Shown: positions 51,970-59,454 of the stretch, piece after piece
Position numbering within the stretch: the first letter of the stretch is position 1
Layout of the letters: each line of letters begins with the position of its first letter
Source of the DNA: Streptomyces wuyuanensis
GTDB lineage: Bacteria > Actinomycetota > Actinomycetes > Streptomycetales > Streptomycetaceae
Length of the DNA stretch: 64,000 nt
Assembly (NCBI RefSeq): GCF_900103455.1
Contig: NZ_FNHI01000029.1
Span: forward strand, 60,676 to 124,675
Direction: 5' to 3'
The notes under the pieces: generated by a model
The model's database searches: none
What the model was told of the DNA's origin: nothing
Seen by the model: only the letters and a program-made list of their open reading frames with translations
Translations under genes and position numbers: made by a program

Positions 51970-52908
51970 TCACCCCTGGTCCCTGCTCGGCGGGGCGAGC
52001 CACCCGGCGACGGCCTCCGCGATGGGCAGACCGGTCTCGAGTTCGATGAAGCCGAACTGGCCGCCCTGGTTGCACTCCAGGAACCACCACAGCCCCTCCT
52101 CGTCCTCGGCGAAGTCGAACGCCGCGTACGCGAGTCCGGCGAGGCTCATGTAGTCCCGCACGGCCCGGGCGATGCGCTCCGTGACGTCGACGGCCTTCCA
52201 GGGCTGGCCGGTGTCGCCGTACCGCCCGTCCACCTGCCCCTCCGCGGAGAGCTTCCGGGCGGCGAACAGGCGGGTGCCAACGGCAGTCAGCCGGATGTCG
52301 GCGCGCTTGGGTACGTACTGCTGGAGCAGCGTCGGCCCGGCGGCCACACCCGAGAAGTCGGTGTCGGGCGGGATGCGGGTGGTGGGCAGGGACACCGGCG
52401 GATCGCCGGGCGGCGGCCCGGAGGCGGATTTCACCACGATGTCCCGGTACTGCGCGGCGAACTGCCGCGCCACGCGCGGGAAGGTCGTGATGACGGTGGG
52501 GGGCACGGCGAAGCCGCTGCGGTGGGCGAGGCTGAGCTGCCAGGGCTTGCAGCGGGCCTGCGCCGACACACACGGGTGGTTCATCCAGCGTGCGGTGGCC
52601 GAGTAGAGCATTCCGTACAGGGCCTGCTCGGTCTCCGCGGTCAGCCAGGCCGACGGCTCCTCGGCGTGGGCGGCCGGCTCGCCCGGTCTGCGCACCCATA
52701 TCGACCGCAGGGCGCCCATGCTCAGGAGCCGGCCGTCGGTCGACAGATGGCCGTAGAAGTCACCGCGTACGTACTCGGCGGACAGGGCGGCCTCGCCGGG
52801 GAGATCGGCGGGGTCCAGCCGCACGAGGGGCACTCCCCGGTCGTGCAGCTTCGCGATCACCATGTCCGCGGTGACGTCTTGACGGCACGTCAATATCAGT
52901 ACGGTCAT
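51970..52908 (-). CDS. tgmB: ATP-grasp ribosomal peptide maturase (TgmB-like)
   Basis: 312 aa, ATG at 52908, eight bp... 15 bp downstream of the precursor stop. TVLILTCRQDVTADMVIAKL opens the pre-ATP-grasp fold; ARCKPWQLSLAHRSGFAVPP, IVVKSASG, TLLQQYVPKRADIRLTAV and AFDFAEDEEGLWWFLECNQGGQFGFIE (in pieces) are the ATP-grasp core with the ECNQ...Q metal site. Graspetide ligases of this type form omega-ester or omega-amide links between Ser/Thr/Lys and Asp/Glu side chains of the precursor. Works on the adjacent TgmA. No methyltransferase (TgmC) is present downstream. Confidence 0.92.
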   Translation of the reverse strand: MTVLILTCRQDVTADMVIAKLHDRGVPLVRLDPADLPGEAALSAEYVRGDFYGHLSTDGRLLSMGALRSIWVRRPGEPAAHAEEPSAWLTAETEQALYGMLYSATARWMNHPCVSAQARCKPWQLSLAHRSGFAVPPTVITTFPRVARQFAAQYRDIVVKSASGPPPGDPPVSLPTTRIPPDTDFSGVAAGPTLLQQYVPKRADIRLTAVGTRLFAARKLSAEGQVDGRYGDTGQPWKAVDVTERIARAVRDYMSLAGLAYAAFDFAEDEEGLWWFLECNQGGQFGFIELETGLPIAEAVAGWLAPPSRDQG

Positions 52909-52923
52909 TGCTGCGCCGGGCCG

Positions 52924-53115
52924 TCAGTCGTCGAAGTGGGTCTTGGAGCCGGCGGTGGACGTCGTCGTGCCGGTGACCAGGATCAGATCCCGGTCGACGA
53001 TGGCCGGCTGCCCGTCCGGAAGCACATTCAGCTGCAGGGCGGAGTCGTAGGTGTACGGCAGCGTCACCGCAGGACTCTCGGCCGGAAGTACGTAGTTCAG
53101 TACAAACGGTCGCAT
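52924..53115 (-). CDS. tgmA: graspetide (ATP-grasp-modified RiPP) precursor
   Basis: 63 aa, ATG at 53115 with AAGGAG four bases upstream. The leader MRPFVLNYVLPAESPAVTLP and the following PYTYDSALQLNVLPDGQPA match the conserved leader of TgmA-type precursors. The C-terminal core, TTTSTAGSKTHFDD, holds hydroxyl and lysine donors (three Thr, two Ser, one later Thr, one Lys) and two terminal aspartates as acceptors, the usual ester/amide macrocycle layout. Fifteen bp upstream of the maturase on the same strand. Confidence 0.92.
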   Translation of the reverse strand: MRPFVLNYVLPAESPAVTLPYTYDSALQLNVLPDGQPAIVDRDLILVTGTTTSTAGSKTHFDD

Positions 53116-53188
53116 GAGTCTCCTTCGTCGACTGTCTGGGCACACGTAACAGTACGTGCCGATGATGTAGGGCACTCATTACTATCCG

Positions 53189-53350
53189 TTACTTCCAGCG
53201 GTACTGGCAGTGAATGTCGTCACAGCGGACGGACCCCACGGGATCGCCCCATCGGTAGACGGATGGGGGAATGCGTGGGGTTCCCTCGTGAGAGCACTGA
53301 ATGGTGTAGACCGATGTGAACATCCCGTGAAGACGGGCGAGTTGAGCCAT
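53189..53350 (-). CDS. possible small ORF upstream of tgmA (53 aa)
   Basis: ATG at 53350, TAA at 53189. MAQLARLHGMFTSVYTIQCS and GDPVGSVRCDDIHCQYRWK include three cysteines. No Shine-Dalgarno sequence is visible, and GC at the third position is lower than in neighbours, which suits the AT-richer graspetide promoter zone as much as a gene. Uncertain. Confidence 0.3.
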   Translation of the reverse strand: MAQLARLHGMFTSVYTIQCSHEGTPRIPPSVYRWGDPVGSVRCDDIHCQYRWK

Positions 53351-53376
53351 CACCGGTGATCGCGCGCACATACGCC

Positions 53377-53513
53377 ATGACCGTCCGTCACGCGCGCGCT
53401 CCTCCGCATACACGCCATGACCATGTGTCACACACTTCCGTCACCCATGTCGCCAGGATGACCGTGCGTCACACCCGTCCGCGGGTCGCGCACACACCAT
53501 CACCGTGCGTAAC
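53377..53513. repeat. four-copy operator-like repeat array, period 40-41 bp
   Basis: ATGACCGTCCGTCAC at 53377-53391, ATGACCATGTGTCAC at 53417-53431, ATGACCGTGCGTCAC at 53458-53472 and ATCACCGTGCGTAAC at 53499-53513. The first three contain TGAC-N5-GTCA, an inverted repeat; spacing is 40, 41 and 41 bp. A separate perfect palindrome ATCACCGGTGAT lies at 53349-53360. The array is about 260 bp upstream of tgmA in a gene-free region. Confidence 0.7.
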
Positions 53514-53651
53514 AGGCGCGCACCGGCCCGCGCGCGGATCCCGCGTACTCACGGGCGTCGCGCGCCGGCGCGGCACGCGTGCGACTGTCCCGTGCCTCCG
53601 CGCCCCGCGCTCCTGCCCCGGTGCGCCTTTGCGCCCGGGGCGTCGCGGCAG

Positions 53652-54020
53652 TCAGGACCCGGGCACCCCACCCAGTTCGGGATGGGCATCGAGCAGCCGT
53701 CGGGGAGCCGCCTGCCGCCAGGAGTCGAGCAGGACGGCGTACAACTCCTCCTCGTCGTCCAGCGCGCCGAGCCGCACCCGCAGCCAGGCGTGGTTGTCGT
53801 CGTGCCCCTCGCGGACGAAGAACTTGTGCGGCTCGGCGGCGATCAGCTCCTCGCGGTCCTCCTCGGGGCACTTCACCCCGATCACCTGGTCGTCGCCGTC
53901 GATTGAGGCGAAGATCCTCCCGCCCTCCCCGGCCCGGAACGTGGGCATGCCCCAGGCGGTCTTCTCCACCGCGCCGGGCAGCGCGAGCGCGATTCTGCGT
54001 ACGTCGTCGGCAGTGGCCAT
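53652..54020 (-). CDS. MmcQ/YjbR family protein
   Basis: 122 aa from the ATG at 54020 (MATADDVRRIALALPGAVEK), with GGAGG directly before it. TAWGMPTFRAGEGGRIFASI, DDQVIGVKCPEEDRE and NHAWLRVRLGALDDEEELYAVLLDSWR (in pieces) are typical of the compact YjbR fold. Some members bind DNA; the function is not established. Stands alone. Confidence 0.9.
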   Translation of the reverse strand: MATADDVRRIALALPGAVEKTAWGMPTFRAGEGGRIFASIDGDDQVIGVKCPEEDREELIAAEPHKFFVREGHDDNHAWLRVRLGALDDEEELYAVLLDSWRQAAPRRLLDAHPELGGVPGS

Positions 54021-54149
54021 CCTCCGACGGTACGACGCCCCACCGACAGCGCCGGGAGTCCTCCGGCGGGCGGCACGGCGCCACCTGCCGCCCCCGACCG
54101 GCACCTCATCCGCCGGCTGCGCCCCTCACGCCCGATCGCCCGGCCGGGA

Positions 54150-55106
54150 TCACACCCGCTTGTCCAGCCAGGCCACCAGATCCTGCTGGACCTCCTCACG
54201 GTTGGTCTCGTTGAGGATCTCGTGGCGGGCGCCGTCGTACGCCTTCCACGTCAGGGACTCCGTGCCGACGTAGCGGAAGTCCTCGAGCAGTTCGTGGACC
54301 AGGGTCATCCCCTGGTGGCAGGGGTCCTCCGTGCCGACGGCGACGTGGACGGGCAGGTCGGCCGGAAAGCGGGCCAGGTTCCGCGGGTCGTTGATCTTCC
54401 GCACGGCGCGCAGCCAGTCGAGGGCAAGCCCCGTGCTGAAGGGGAAGCCGCAGCGCTCGTCCACGGCGTACGCGTCGACCTCGTCCTCGTCGCGGGAGAG
54501 CCACTCGAAGCCCGTCCGGTGCGGGTACGGGTCGTTGAAGGACGCAAAGAGCTCGGAGACGTAAGCGGACGGGGCCGCGCGGCCCTCGGCGGCGACCCGC
54601 TCCTCGAGACGGGTGATGGAGCCCTCGATGTCGGCACCCGGCAGCGTGCGGAACGCTCCGGAGAGGATCAGACCGCTGAGATCGTCCGGGTACTCCTGGA
54701 CGTAGTCGCGGGCGAGCATGGAGCCCAGGCTGTGCCCGAGGACCACCACCGGAACCCCCGGGTGGAGCAGCCTCGCCTGGTCGCCGACCGCCTTGACGTC
54801 CTCGACCACGGCCCGCCAGCTGTCGTAGCCGTCGACCGGTGCGGCATCGGGTGTCTCCGCGACGCCGTAGCCGCCGGTGGACGGGGCCGTCGCCCCGTGC
54901 CCCCGGTGGTCGGAGGCGATCGTCCCGTAACCGTGGGCGGCGAGATGGCGGGCGAACCTGTCGTACCGCAGCGCGTGCTCCGACGCTCCGTGGAGGATCT
55001 GCACGAGGGCCCGGGGGCGGCCGCTCTCCGGCAGCCAGGAGTACGTGGCGATCTGCACGCCGTCGGCGGCATCCAGCAGTCCGGGGCGGTATGCGGTCGC
55101 GGTCAT
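54150..55106 (-). CDS. alpha/beta hydrolase (monoacylglycerol lipase/lysophospholipase type)
   Basis: 318 aa from the ATG at 55106 (MTATAYRPGLLDAADGVQIA). S33/hydrolase_4 features: LVQILHGASEHALRYDRFARHL, ASDHRGHG, nucleophile elbow VVLGHSLGSMLARDY with the serine, VGTEDPC (acid) and GARHEILNE (histidine). No signal peptide, so cytosolic or peripheral. Substrate is probably a lysophospholipid or monoacylglycerol by family. Confidence 0.9.
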   Translation of the reverse strand: MTATAYRPGLLDAADGVQIATYSWLPESGRPRALVQILHGASEHALRYDRFARHLAAHGYGTIASDHRGHGATAPSTGGYGVAETPDAAPVDGYDSWRAVVEDVKAVGDQARLLHPGVPVVVLGHSLGSMLARDYVQEYPDDLSGLILSGAFRTLPGADIEGSITRLEERVAAEGRAAPSAYVSELFASFNDPYPHRTGFEWLSRDEDEVDAYAVDERCGFPFSTGLALDWLRAVRKINDPRNLARFPADLPVHVAVGTEDPCHQGMTLVHELLEDFRYVGTESLTWKAYDGARHEILNETNREEVQQDLVAWLDKRV

Positions 55107-55267
55107 GGGGGCCGGCCTCCTCGGTCGGACGGTCACGGGGATACGTGGGGTCCCTCCCCCGGTCGCCGCCGGTCACACCCCACGGGCCCCGAATGCGCTT
55201 GCCGCGCCGGTCGCTTCCGACCCATTGACCCCCTGTGAGCCGGGTAACTACGCTGTGCGACGCATCC

Positions 55268-55281
55268 AGAAAGCGCTTTCT
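55268..55281. promoter_or_regulatory. LacI/CebR-type operator palindrome
   Basis: AGAAAGCGCTTTCT, a perfect 14-bp palindrome matching the pattern bound by LacI-family sugar repressors in actinobacteria. It lies 45 bp upstream of the ATG at 55327, the start of a truncated secreted-protein gene. Confidence 0.6.
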
Positions 55282-55326
55282 AGCAACGACGACCCGCCCA
55301 GCCGTCTCATCAGCACCGGGAGCGCC

Positions 55327-55437
55327 ATGAGCAGTCGAAGAGCCCCGTCCCCCGTCACCGTCCTCACGGCACTGCTGGCGCTGGTCCTCGGCCTCGGCAT
55401 CACCGCTGTCGCGGCTGCGGTACTGAGCCGGGAGGGG
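55327..55437 (+). pseudogene. truncated secreted-protein gene (signal peptide only)
   Basis: ATG at 55327 with GGGAG four to five bases upstream. MSSRRAPSPVTVLTALLALV then LGLGITAVAAAVLS is a good signal peptide, but after about 35 codons the frame runs into the terminator and antisense of a GNAT gene and becomes arginine/glycine-rich. With the sugar operator in front, this looks like the 5' end of a lost extracellular glycoside hydrolase or binding-protein gene. Confidence 0.55.
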
Positions 55438-55472
55438 CCCCGTGCCGGCCGCGTCGGCGGGCCGGCACGGGG
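55438..55472 (-). terminator. hairpin after the XRE/GNAT operon
   Basis: CCCCGTGCCGGCC (55438-55450) pairs with GGCCGGCACGGGG (55460-55472), 13 bp perfect, 16 bp past the GNAT stop. Confidence 0.8.
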
Positions 55473-55488
55473 GTCCCCGCGCGGGACG

Positions 55489-56031
55489 TCAGCGTGTCGC
55501 GGACGCCGTCACGAGGTGCTTGTAGAAGAGCGTCGTGGGACGCAGGGTGCCGGCCGGGTCCGCGGCGAAGCCGGGGATGACTCCGGCGGCGGTCCACCCC
55601 GCGGAGCGGTAGAGGCCCTCGGCGGGGCTGCCCGTCTCCGTGTCCAGGACGAGAAGGGTGGCGCCGCGCTCGGCCGCGCCGTGTTCCGCCGCGGACAGCA
55701 GGGCCCGGCCGAGCCCGCGTCCCCGGGCCTCGCGGTGGACCAGGAGCTTCGCGATCTCGGCGCGGTGGCGGCCGTTGGGGTACGCGGTGAAGCCGACGCT
55801 CACGGTGCCGGCGACGCGCTCGCCGTCGCGCGCCACCCAGAGCACGCGGCCGCCTTCGGCGAGCGCAGGGCCGTGCGAGGTCCACCAGCTCTCGGCGGCG
55901 GTGCGGTCGAGCGGGGCGAGGAAACCGACGGACGCGCCGCCGTCGACCGCGTCGACCAGCAGCTCGGCCAACTGCGGCGCGGTGTGCCGGAGTTCTGCGG
56001 CTTCCAGCCGGGAGACGGTGAACCCGGTCAC
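55489..56031 (-). CDS. GNAT-family N-acetyltransferase
   Basis: 180 aa from the GTG at 56031, overlapping the regulator's stop as GTGA. VSVGFTAYPNGRHRAEIAKLLVHREARGRGLGRALLSAAEHGAAERGA carries the GNAT motif A (R-G-R-G-L-G) in consecutive pieces; the end WTAAGVIPGFAADPAG fits N-acetyltransferases acting on small amines or antibiotics. Pairing with an XRE-cupin gene is frequent in actinobacteria. Substrate unknown. Confidence 0.9.
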   Translation of the reverse strand: MTGFTVSRLEAAELRHTAPQLAELLVDAVDGGASVGFLAPLDRTAAESWWTSHGPALAEGGRVLWVARDGERVAGTVSVGFTAYPNGRHRAEIAKLLVHREARGRGLGRALLSAAEHGAAERGATLLVLDTETGSPAEGLYRSAGWTAAGVIPGFAADPAGTLRPTTLFYKHLVTASATR

Positions 56032-56621
56032 GGCAGCACGACCACGGCGTAGCGGGCCGCGTCCGGGCCCGGGCAGCGGAAACGTGTCGGACCCCAGAGG
56101 CGGAATCGCAGGCAGTCGCCCGGGCGCAGTTCGTGCGTCGTCTCGCCGACGGTGATCTCGACGATGCCCTCGAGCATCCAGATGTGCTGTTCCATGCCGG
56201 GCACCGGGGGCGCGTCGTACGCGAGGTCGGCTCCGGGGGCGAGCCGCGATTCGACCACCTCGGCGCGCATCCCGGTGTGCGGCGGTGACACGGAGCGGCG
56301 GACGAAGCCGGCGGACTCGTCGGTCCACACGGTCTGCTCGGCGGCGCGGACGAGCTGTGCGGGCGCCGCCTCCACCTCGCCGAGCAGCTGGGACATCGTC
56401 CTGCCGTGCACCGCGCACAGCTTGCCCAGCAGTGAGGCGGTGGGGCTGATCTCGCCCCGCTCGGCACGCGACAGGGTCGATCGGCTCACCCCGCTGCGCC
56501 GCGCCAGTTCGTCCAGCGACCAGCCGCGTTCGGCCCGCAGGCCAGCGAGCCGTACCGCCAGTCGCACGTCGACGGGGTCGCGCTGCCCGCCGTCCTGAGT
56601 ACCTTCTCTCACATTCGGCAC
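56028..56621 (-). CDS. XRE-family regulator with C-terminal cupin
   Basis: 197 aa; the start is GTG at 56621 (or 56612). HTH: VRLAVRLAGLRAERGWSLDELARRSGVSRSTLSRAERGEISPT (in pieces). Cupin: ESRLAPGADLAYDAPPVPGMEQHIWMLEGIVEITVG and HELRPGDCLRFRLWGPTRF. One-component sensor of a small ligand; probably autoregulates and controls the GNAT gene. A perfect inverted repeat sits directly upstream. Confidence 0.92.
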   Translation of the reverse strand: MPNVREGTQDGGQRDPVDVRLAVRLAGLRAERGWSLDELARRSGVSRSTLSRAERGEISPTASLLGKLCAVHGRTMSQLLGEVEAAPAQLVRAAEQTVWTDESAGFVRRSVSPPHTGMRAEVVESRLAPGADLAYDAPPVPGMEQHIWMLEGIVEITVGETTHELRPGDCLRFRLWGPTRFRCPGPDAARYAVVVLP

Positions 56622-56624
56622 GAT

Positions 56625-56640
56625 ATCCCGGATACGGGAT
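56625..56640. promoter_or_regulatory. inverted repeat ATCCCG-GATA-CGGGAT upstream of the XRE gene
   Basis: 6-bp perfect arms (56625-56630 and 56635-56640), immediately upstream of the regulator's start codon. Likely autoregulatory operator. Confidence 0.6.
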
Positions 56641-56660
56641 GCGATCGAGTCCGGGGCCGC

Positions 56661-57040
56661 TCAGCCGAACGCGGAGGCCGCCCCCGGCAGATCCCTCATA
56701 CGGCCGGCCGCCTCGCGGAACTCCGAGCCCGGGCACACGCTCGTGTCGCGAGCGTCCCCCGCATCTCCGCCTGGATGAGGATGTTGCGCCCGGGCGGTCC
56801 GCCACTCCAGGAGCGCGGCGCGCCGGAGGCATACCCGATGGCGTGGCGCGGCCCGCCGACCCGCCCGCCGCCCAGCCGCACCTCCCCGGCGGAGGCGGCA
56901 GACCCACACCAGCGTCAGCAGGGTGGACTTGCCGCAGCCGAACGGGCCGACGACGGCGGCGGACTCGCCCGGGGCGACGTCGAGCGATCCACGGTGCGGA
57001 TGGAGAGGGGCGTGGCGCACGTACCGGACGCGCCCGGTCT
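56661..57040 (-). pseudogene. frameshifted ABC-transporter ATPase (SsuB/TauB-like)
   Basis: Read on the minus strand. SLDVAPGESAAVVGPFGCGKSTLLTLV is an ABC ATPase N-terminus with Walker A (GPFGCGKST). The reading then shifts: GEVRLGGGRVGGPRHAIGYA is in another frame, ALLEWRTA returns to the first, and NILIQAEMRG lies in a further one. These match in order the segments of nitrate/sulfonate/taurine ATPases (GEV..GPR..IGY.FQ..ALL.WRTV..N). The signature and Walker B motifs are missing, and no permease or binding-protein gene is adjacent. Confidence 0.75.
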
Positions 57041-57365
57041 CGGGGTGGAAGTGGACGAGAGGGTCGTGCGGCGGCTCGCCGTCGATGTGCTGGAGCGGCG
57101 GGCATGAGGCGATGGCCGAGCAGGGGGCCGGACGACCCCGGGGGCGCCGCCGGACGGCCCGGGGGCGTGCGCCAGGACAGGGCGTGCGCCGGTCAGCGCC
57201 CCGGTACGCCGGGACCAGTGCCCATTCAACAACGGTCGAATCCCGATGACTTGAGGGCATTTCCGTACCTGTGAGGCCTGGCCGACCGCGACCGGAAGCG
57301 GAATGCTGTCCCTCGGTGCCATATGCCCGCACAACCTTTGCCGAGGGTATGTGGCAGAAAGAGGA

Positions 57366-57464
57366 CCCGCAGGCATGCCCTGCGGGCGAACCGGACGGGC
57401 CGCTACCAGCAGGGACACAGCTTCAATCACACGTCAACGGATTGCAATCCGGCCAAAGTTGGCC
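57366..57464. promoter_or_regulatory. cluster of palindromes upstream of the acyl-CoA dehydrogenase
   Basis: Hairpin CCCGCAGG/CCTGCGGG (57366-57386), perfect palindrome GGATTGCAATCC (57439-57450) and directly adjoining GGCCAA-AG-TTGGCC (57451-57464), about 130-220 bp before the gene. A further CCTGCTCG/CGAGCAGG repeat (57543-57550, 57561-57568) is in the mRNA leader. The 57041-57590 stretch has no other gene. Confidence 0.5.
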
Positions 57465-57590
57465 GCCGAGTTGTACCACTCGTAAGCGATCAACACCATG
57501 AGGTGGTCGGCCTGTACGGGACGGGACCATGCCGATGCACCACCTGCTCGAACACTCGCGCGAGCAGGCGTTTCGCAGAGGAGGGCTCGC

Positions 57591-58787
57591 GTGGACGGGT
57601 ACTTCGCCAGTCGGCTTCATCATCAACTCCGTGAGCGGGTGCGGCACTTCGCCGAGGGCGAGGTCCGCCCTCGCATTCCGGCCATGGAGGCCGCCCGTAC
57701 GGTGCACCGCGAGCTCTCGCGGCTCATCGCGCGGCAGGGCTGGCTCGGAGCGACGATCAGCAAGGGCCATGGCGGGATGGGTGTCGGACATCTCGCCAAG
57801 ACCATCATCATCGAGGAACTGTCCCGGGTGAGCGGCGCGATGGGGGCCATGGTCCAGGCCTCCCAACTGGGCGTCGCCAAGATCGTCCACTTCGGGAACG
57901 AGGAGCAGAAGAAGACCTGGCTCCCCCTGATCGCGGCCGGCGAGTGCCTGCCGACGATCGCGGTCACCGAACCCGAGTCGGGCGGCCATGTGCTGGGCAT
58001 GAGCGCCACCGCCGTACGTGACGGCGACGACTACGTCATCAACGGCCGAAAGGTGTACGTCGGCAACAGTCACGTCGGTGATCTGCACGGGGTCGTCGTC
58101 CGGACGGGGCCGGGTTCCAAGGGGCTCACGGCCTTTCTGGTGGAGTCCGGCCGCCCGGGATGCCGCACGGGCGAGCAGAAGCCCACCATGGGCCTGCACG
58201 GCTTCAGTTTCGGCGAGCTCCACTTCGACGACTGCCGGGTTCCGGCGGCCAACCGGCTCGGCGAGGAGGGGGACGGACTCGCCGTCGCCTACTCCTCCAG
58301 CGTGCTCTACGGCCGCGCCAATCTGACCGCCGTCGCACTCGGCATACACCAGGCCGTCCTGGAGGAGACCACGCGGTTCTGTGCCGAACGCCACCGCTAC
58401 GGCAAGCCGCTGCACGAACTGCCGTCCGTCAAGCTGAAGCTGGGACAGCTCCAGTCACGGCTGATGACGGCACGGCTCGCCGCCTACCACGCGGTGCATC
58501 TGCTGGACCAGGGACTGGCGTGCGACGCGGAGCTGATGAACGCCAAGCTCGTCAACGTCGAGTCCGCACTGGACTCGGCGCGGAACGCGATGGAGATACA
58601 CGCGGCGTCGGGCTTGTTCGCCGAGCGGCCGATCGAGCGCTACCTCCGCGACGCGCACCACATCTTCGCGCCCGCGGGCACCTCCGACATCCAGCTCCTC
58701 AGACTGGCCGAGGTGGCCCTGGGCCAGTCGAAGGGACAGTGGTCCGAGCGGCTGGCGGAGCTGACGCGCATGGAGGCGCTGGTCTGA
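57591..58787 (+). CDS. acyl-CoA dehydrogenase family flavoprotein
   Basis: 398 aa from the GTG at 57591 with GAGGAGGG. The helical N-terminus (ELSRLIARQGWLGATISKGHGG), GECLPTIAVTEPESGGHVLGM (FAD/substrate loop), DDYVINGRKVYVGNSHVGD, RHRYGKPLHELPSVKLKLG and the end IFAPAGTSDIQLLRLAE follow the ACAD fold. The usual catalytic glutamate region reads APAGTSDIQ, so identity is not assured; some ACAD relatives act on carrier-bound substrates in natural-product pathways. No CoA ligase or carrier gene nearby. Confidence 0.9.
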   Translation: MDGYFASRLHHQLRERVRHFAEGEVRPRIPAMEAARTVHRELSRLIARQGWLGATISKGHGGMGVGHLAKTIIIEELSRVSGAMGAMVQASQLGVAKIVHFGNEEQKKTWLPLIAAGECLPTIAVTEPESGGHVLGMSATAVRDGDDYVINGRKVYVGNSHVGDLHGVVVRTGPGSKGLTAFLVESGRPGCRTGEQKPTMGLHGFSFGELHFDDCRVPAANRLGEEGDGLAVAYSSSVLYGRANLTAVALGIHQAVLEETTRFCAERHRYGKPLHELPSVKLKLGQLQSRLMTARLAAYHAVHLLDQGLACDAELMNAKLVNVESALDSARNAMEIHAASGLFAERPIERYLRDAHHIFAPAGTSDIQLLRLAEVALGQSKGQWSERLAELTRMEALV

Positions 58788-58836
58788 GCCCGGACGGGCG
58801 GAAGGAGCGACGGCACATGCGAAGCGGAACACACGG

Positions 58837-58870
58837 CGTCCCCGGGAGCCCTGCGGCCTTCCCGGGGACG
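58837..58870. terminator. bidirectional hairpin between ACAD and conservon
   Basis: CGTCCCCGGGA (58837-58847) pairs with TCCCGGGGACG (58860-58870) perfectly, located between the convergent stops at 58787 and 58885. Confidence 0.8.
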
Positions 58871-58884
58871 TCACCGCTTCACGG

Positions 58885-59454
58885 TCACAACAGCCCGTCC
58901 TCGCGTCGGTGGATCTGCTCGACCAGTTCCGCCGCGAGCGACTTGATGGTCTCCAGGCCCGCCCGGCCCCACGGCCGCGGTTCGGTGTCCACCACGCAGA
59001 TCGTGCCCAGGGCGATGCCCGTGCGGTCGATCAGCGGTGCGCCGAGGTACGAGCGGATTCCGATCTCGTCGACGACCGGATTGCCCGCGAACCGCGGGTA
59101 GTCGCACACGTCCTCCAGCACGAGCGCCTTGCGCCGTACGACCACGTGCGGGCAGTAGCCGTGATCGCGCGCCATGAAGCGGCCCACGTCACCGCCGCTC
59201 GCGGCACCGAGGTCGCCGCCGCCCGCGTGGGTGCCGGCGGGGGTGTGCAGCCCCGCGAAGAACTGCCTGTGCTCGTCGATGAAGTTGACCATCGAGTAGG
59301 GCGCGCCCGTCACCTCAGCGAGCTTGTGGGCGAATTCGTCGAACGCCGGCTCGGGCCGCTCCCCCAGCCCGAGCTGACGCAGCCGCTGCACCCGGGTGGG
59401 AGCCTCCCGGTCGACGGGTGTCAGCAGCAGATGTCCGGTCGGGTCGTACGTCAT
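58885..59454 (-). CDS. GAF-domain protein, fifth gene of the conservon operon
   Basis: 189 aa from the ATG at 59454, overlapping the CvnD stop (ATGA). RLRQLGLGERPEPAFDEFAH starts a GAF fold; YSMVNFIDEHRQFFAGLHTP, VLEDVCDYPRFAGNPVVDEI, IRSYLGAPLIDRTGIALGTICVVDTEPRPW (in pieces) are typical of free-standing GAF proteins. No DNA-binding or kinase domain. It may sense a small ligand or redox signal for the GTPase module it is coupled to. Confidence 0.88.
   Translation of the reverse strand: MTYDPTGHLLLTPVDREAPTRVQRLRQLGLGERPEPAFDEFAHKLAEVTGAPYSMVNFIDEHRQFFAGLHTPAGTHAGGGDLGAASGGDVGRFMARDHGYCPHVVVRRKALVLEDVCDYPRFAGNPVVDEIGIRSYLGAPLIDRTGIALGTICVVDTEPRPWGRAGLETIKSLAAELVEQIHRREDGLL

Noticed and set aside
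53377..53513. Possible CRISPR array
   Set aside because: Only four 15-bp units with internal symmetry and 25-26-bp gaps; the units are too short and divergent, and no cas gene is present.
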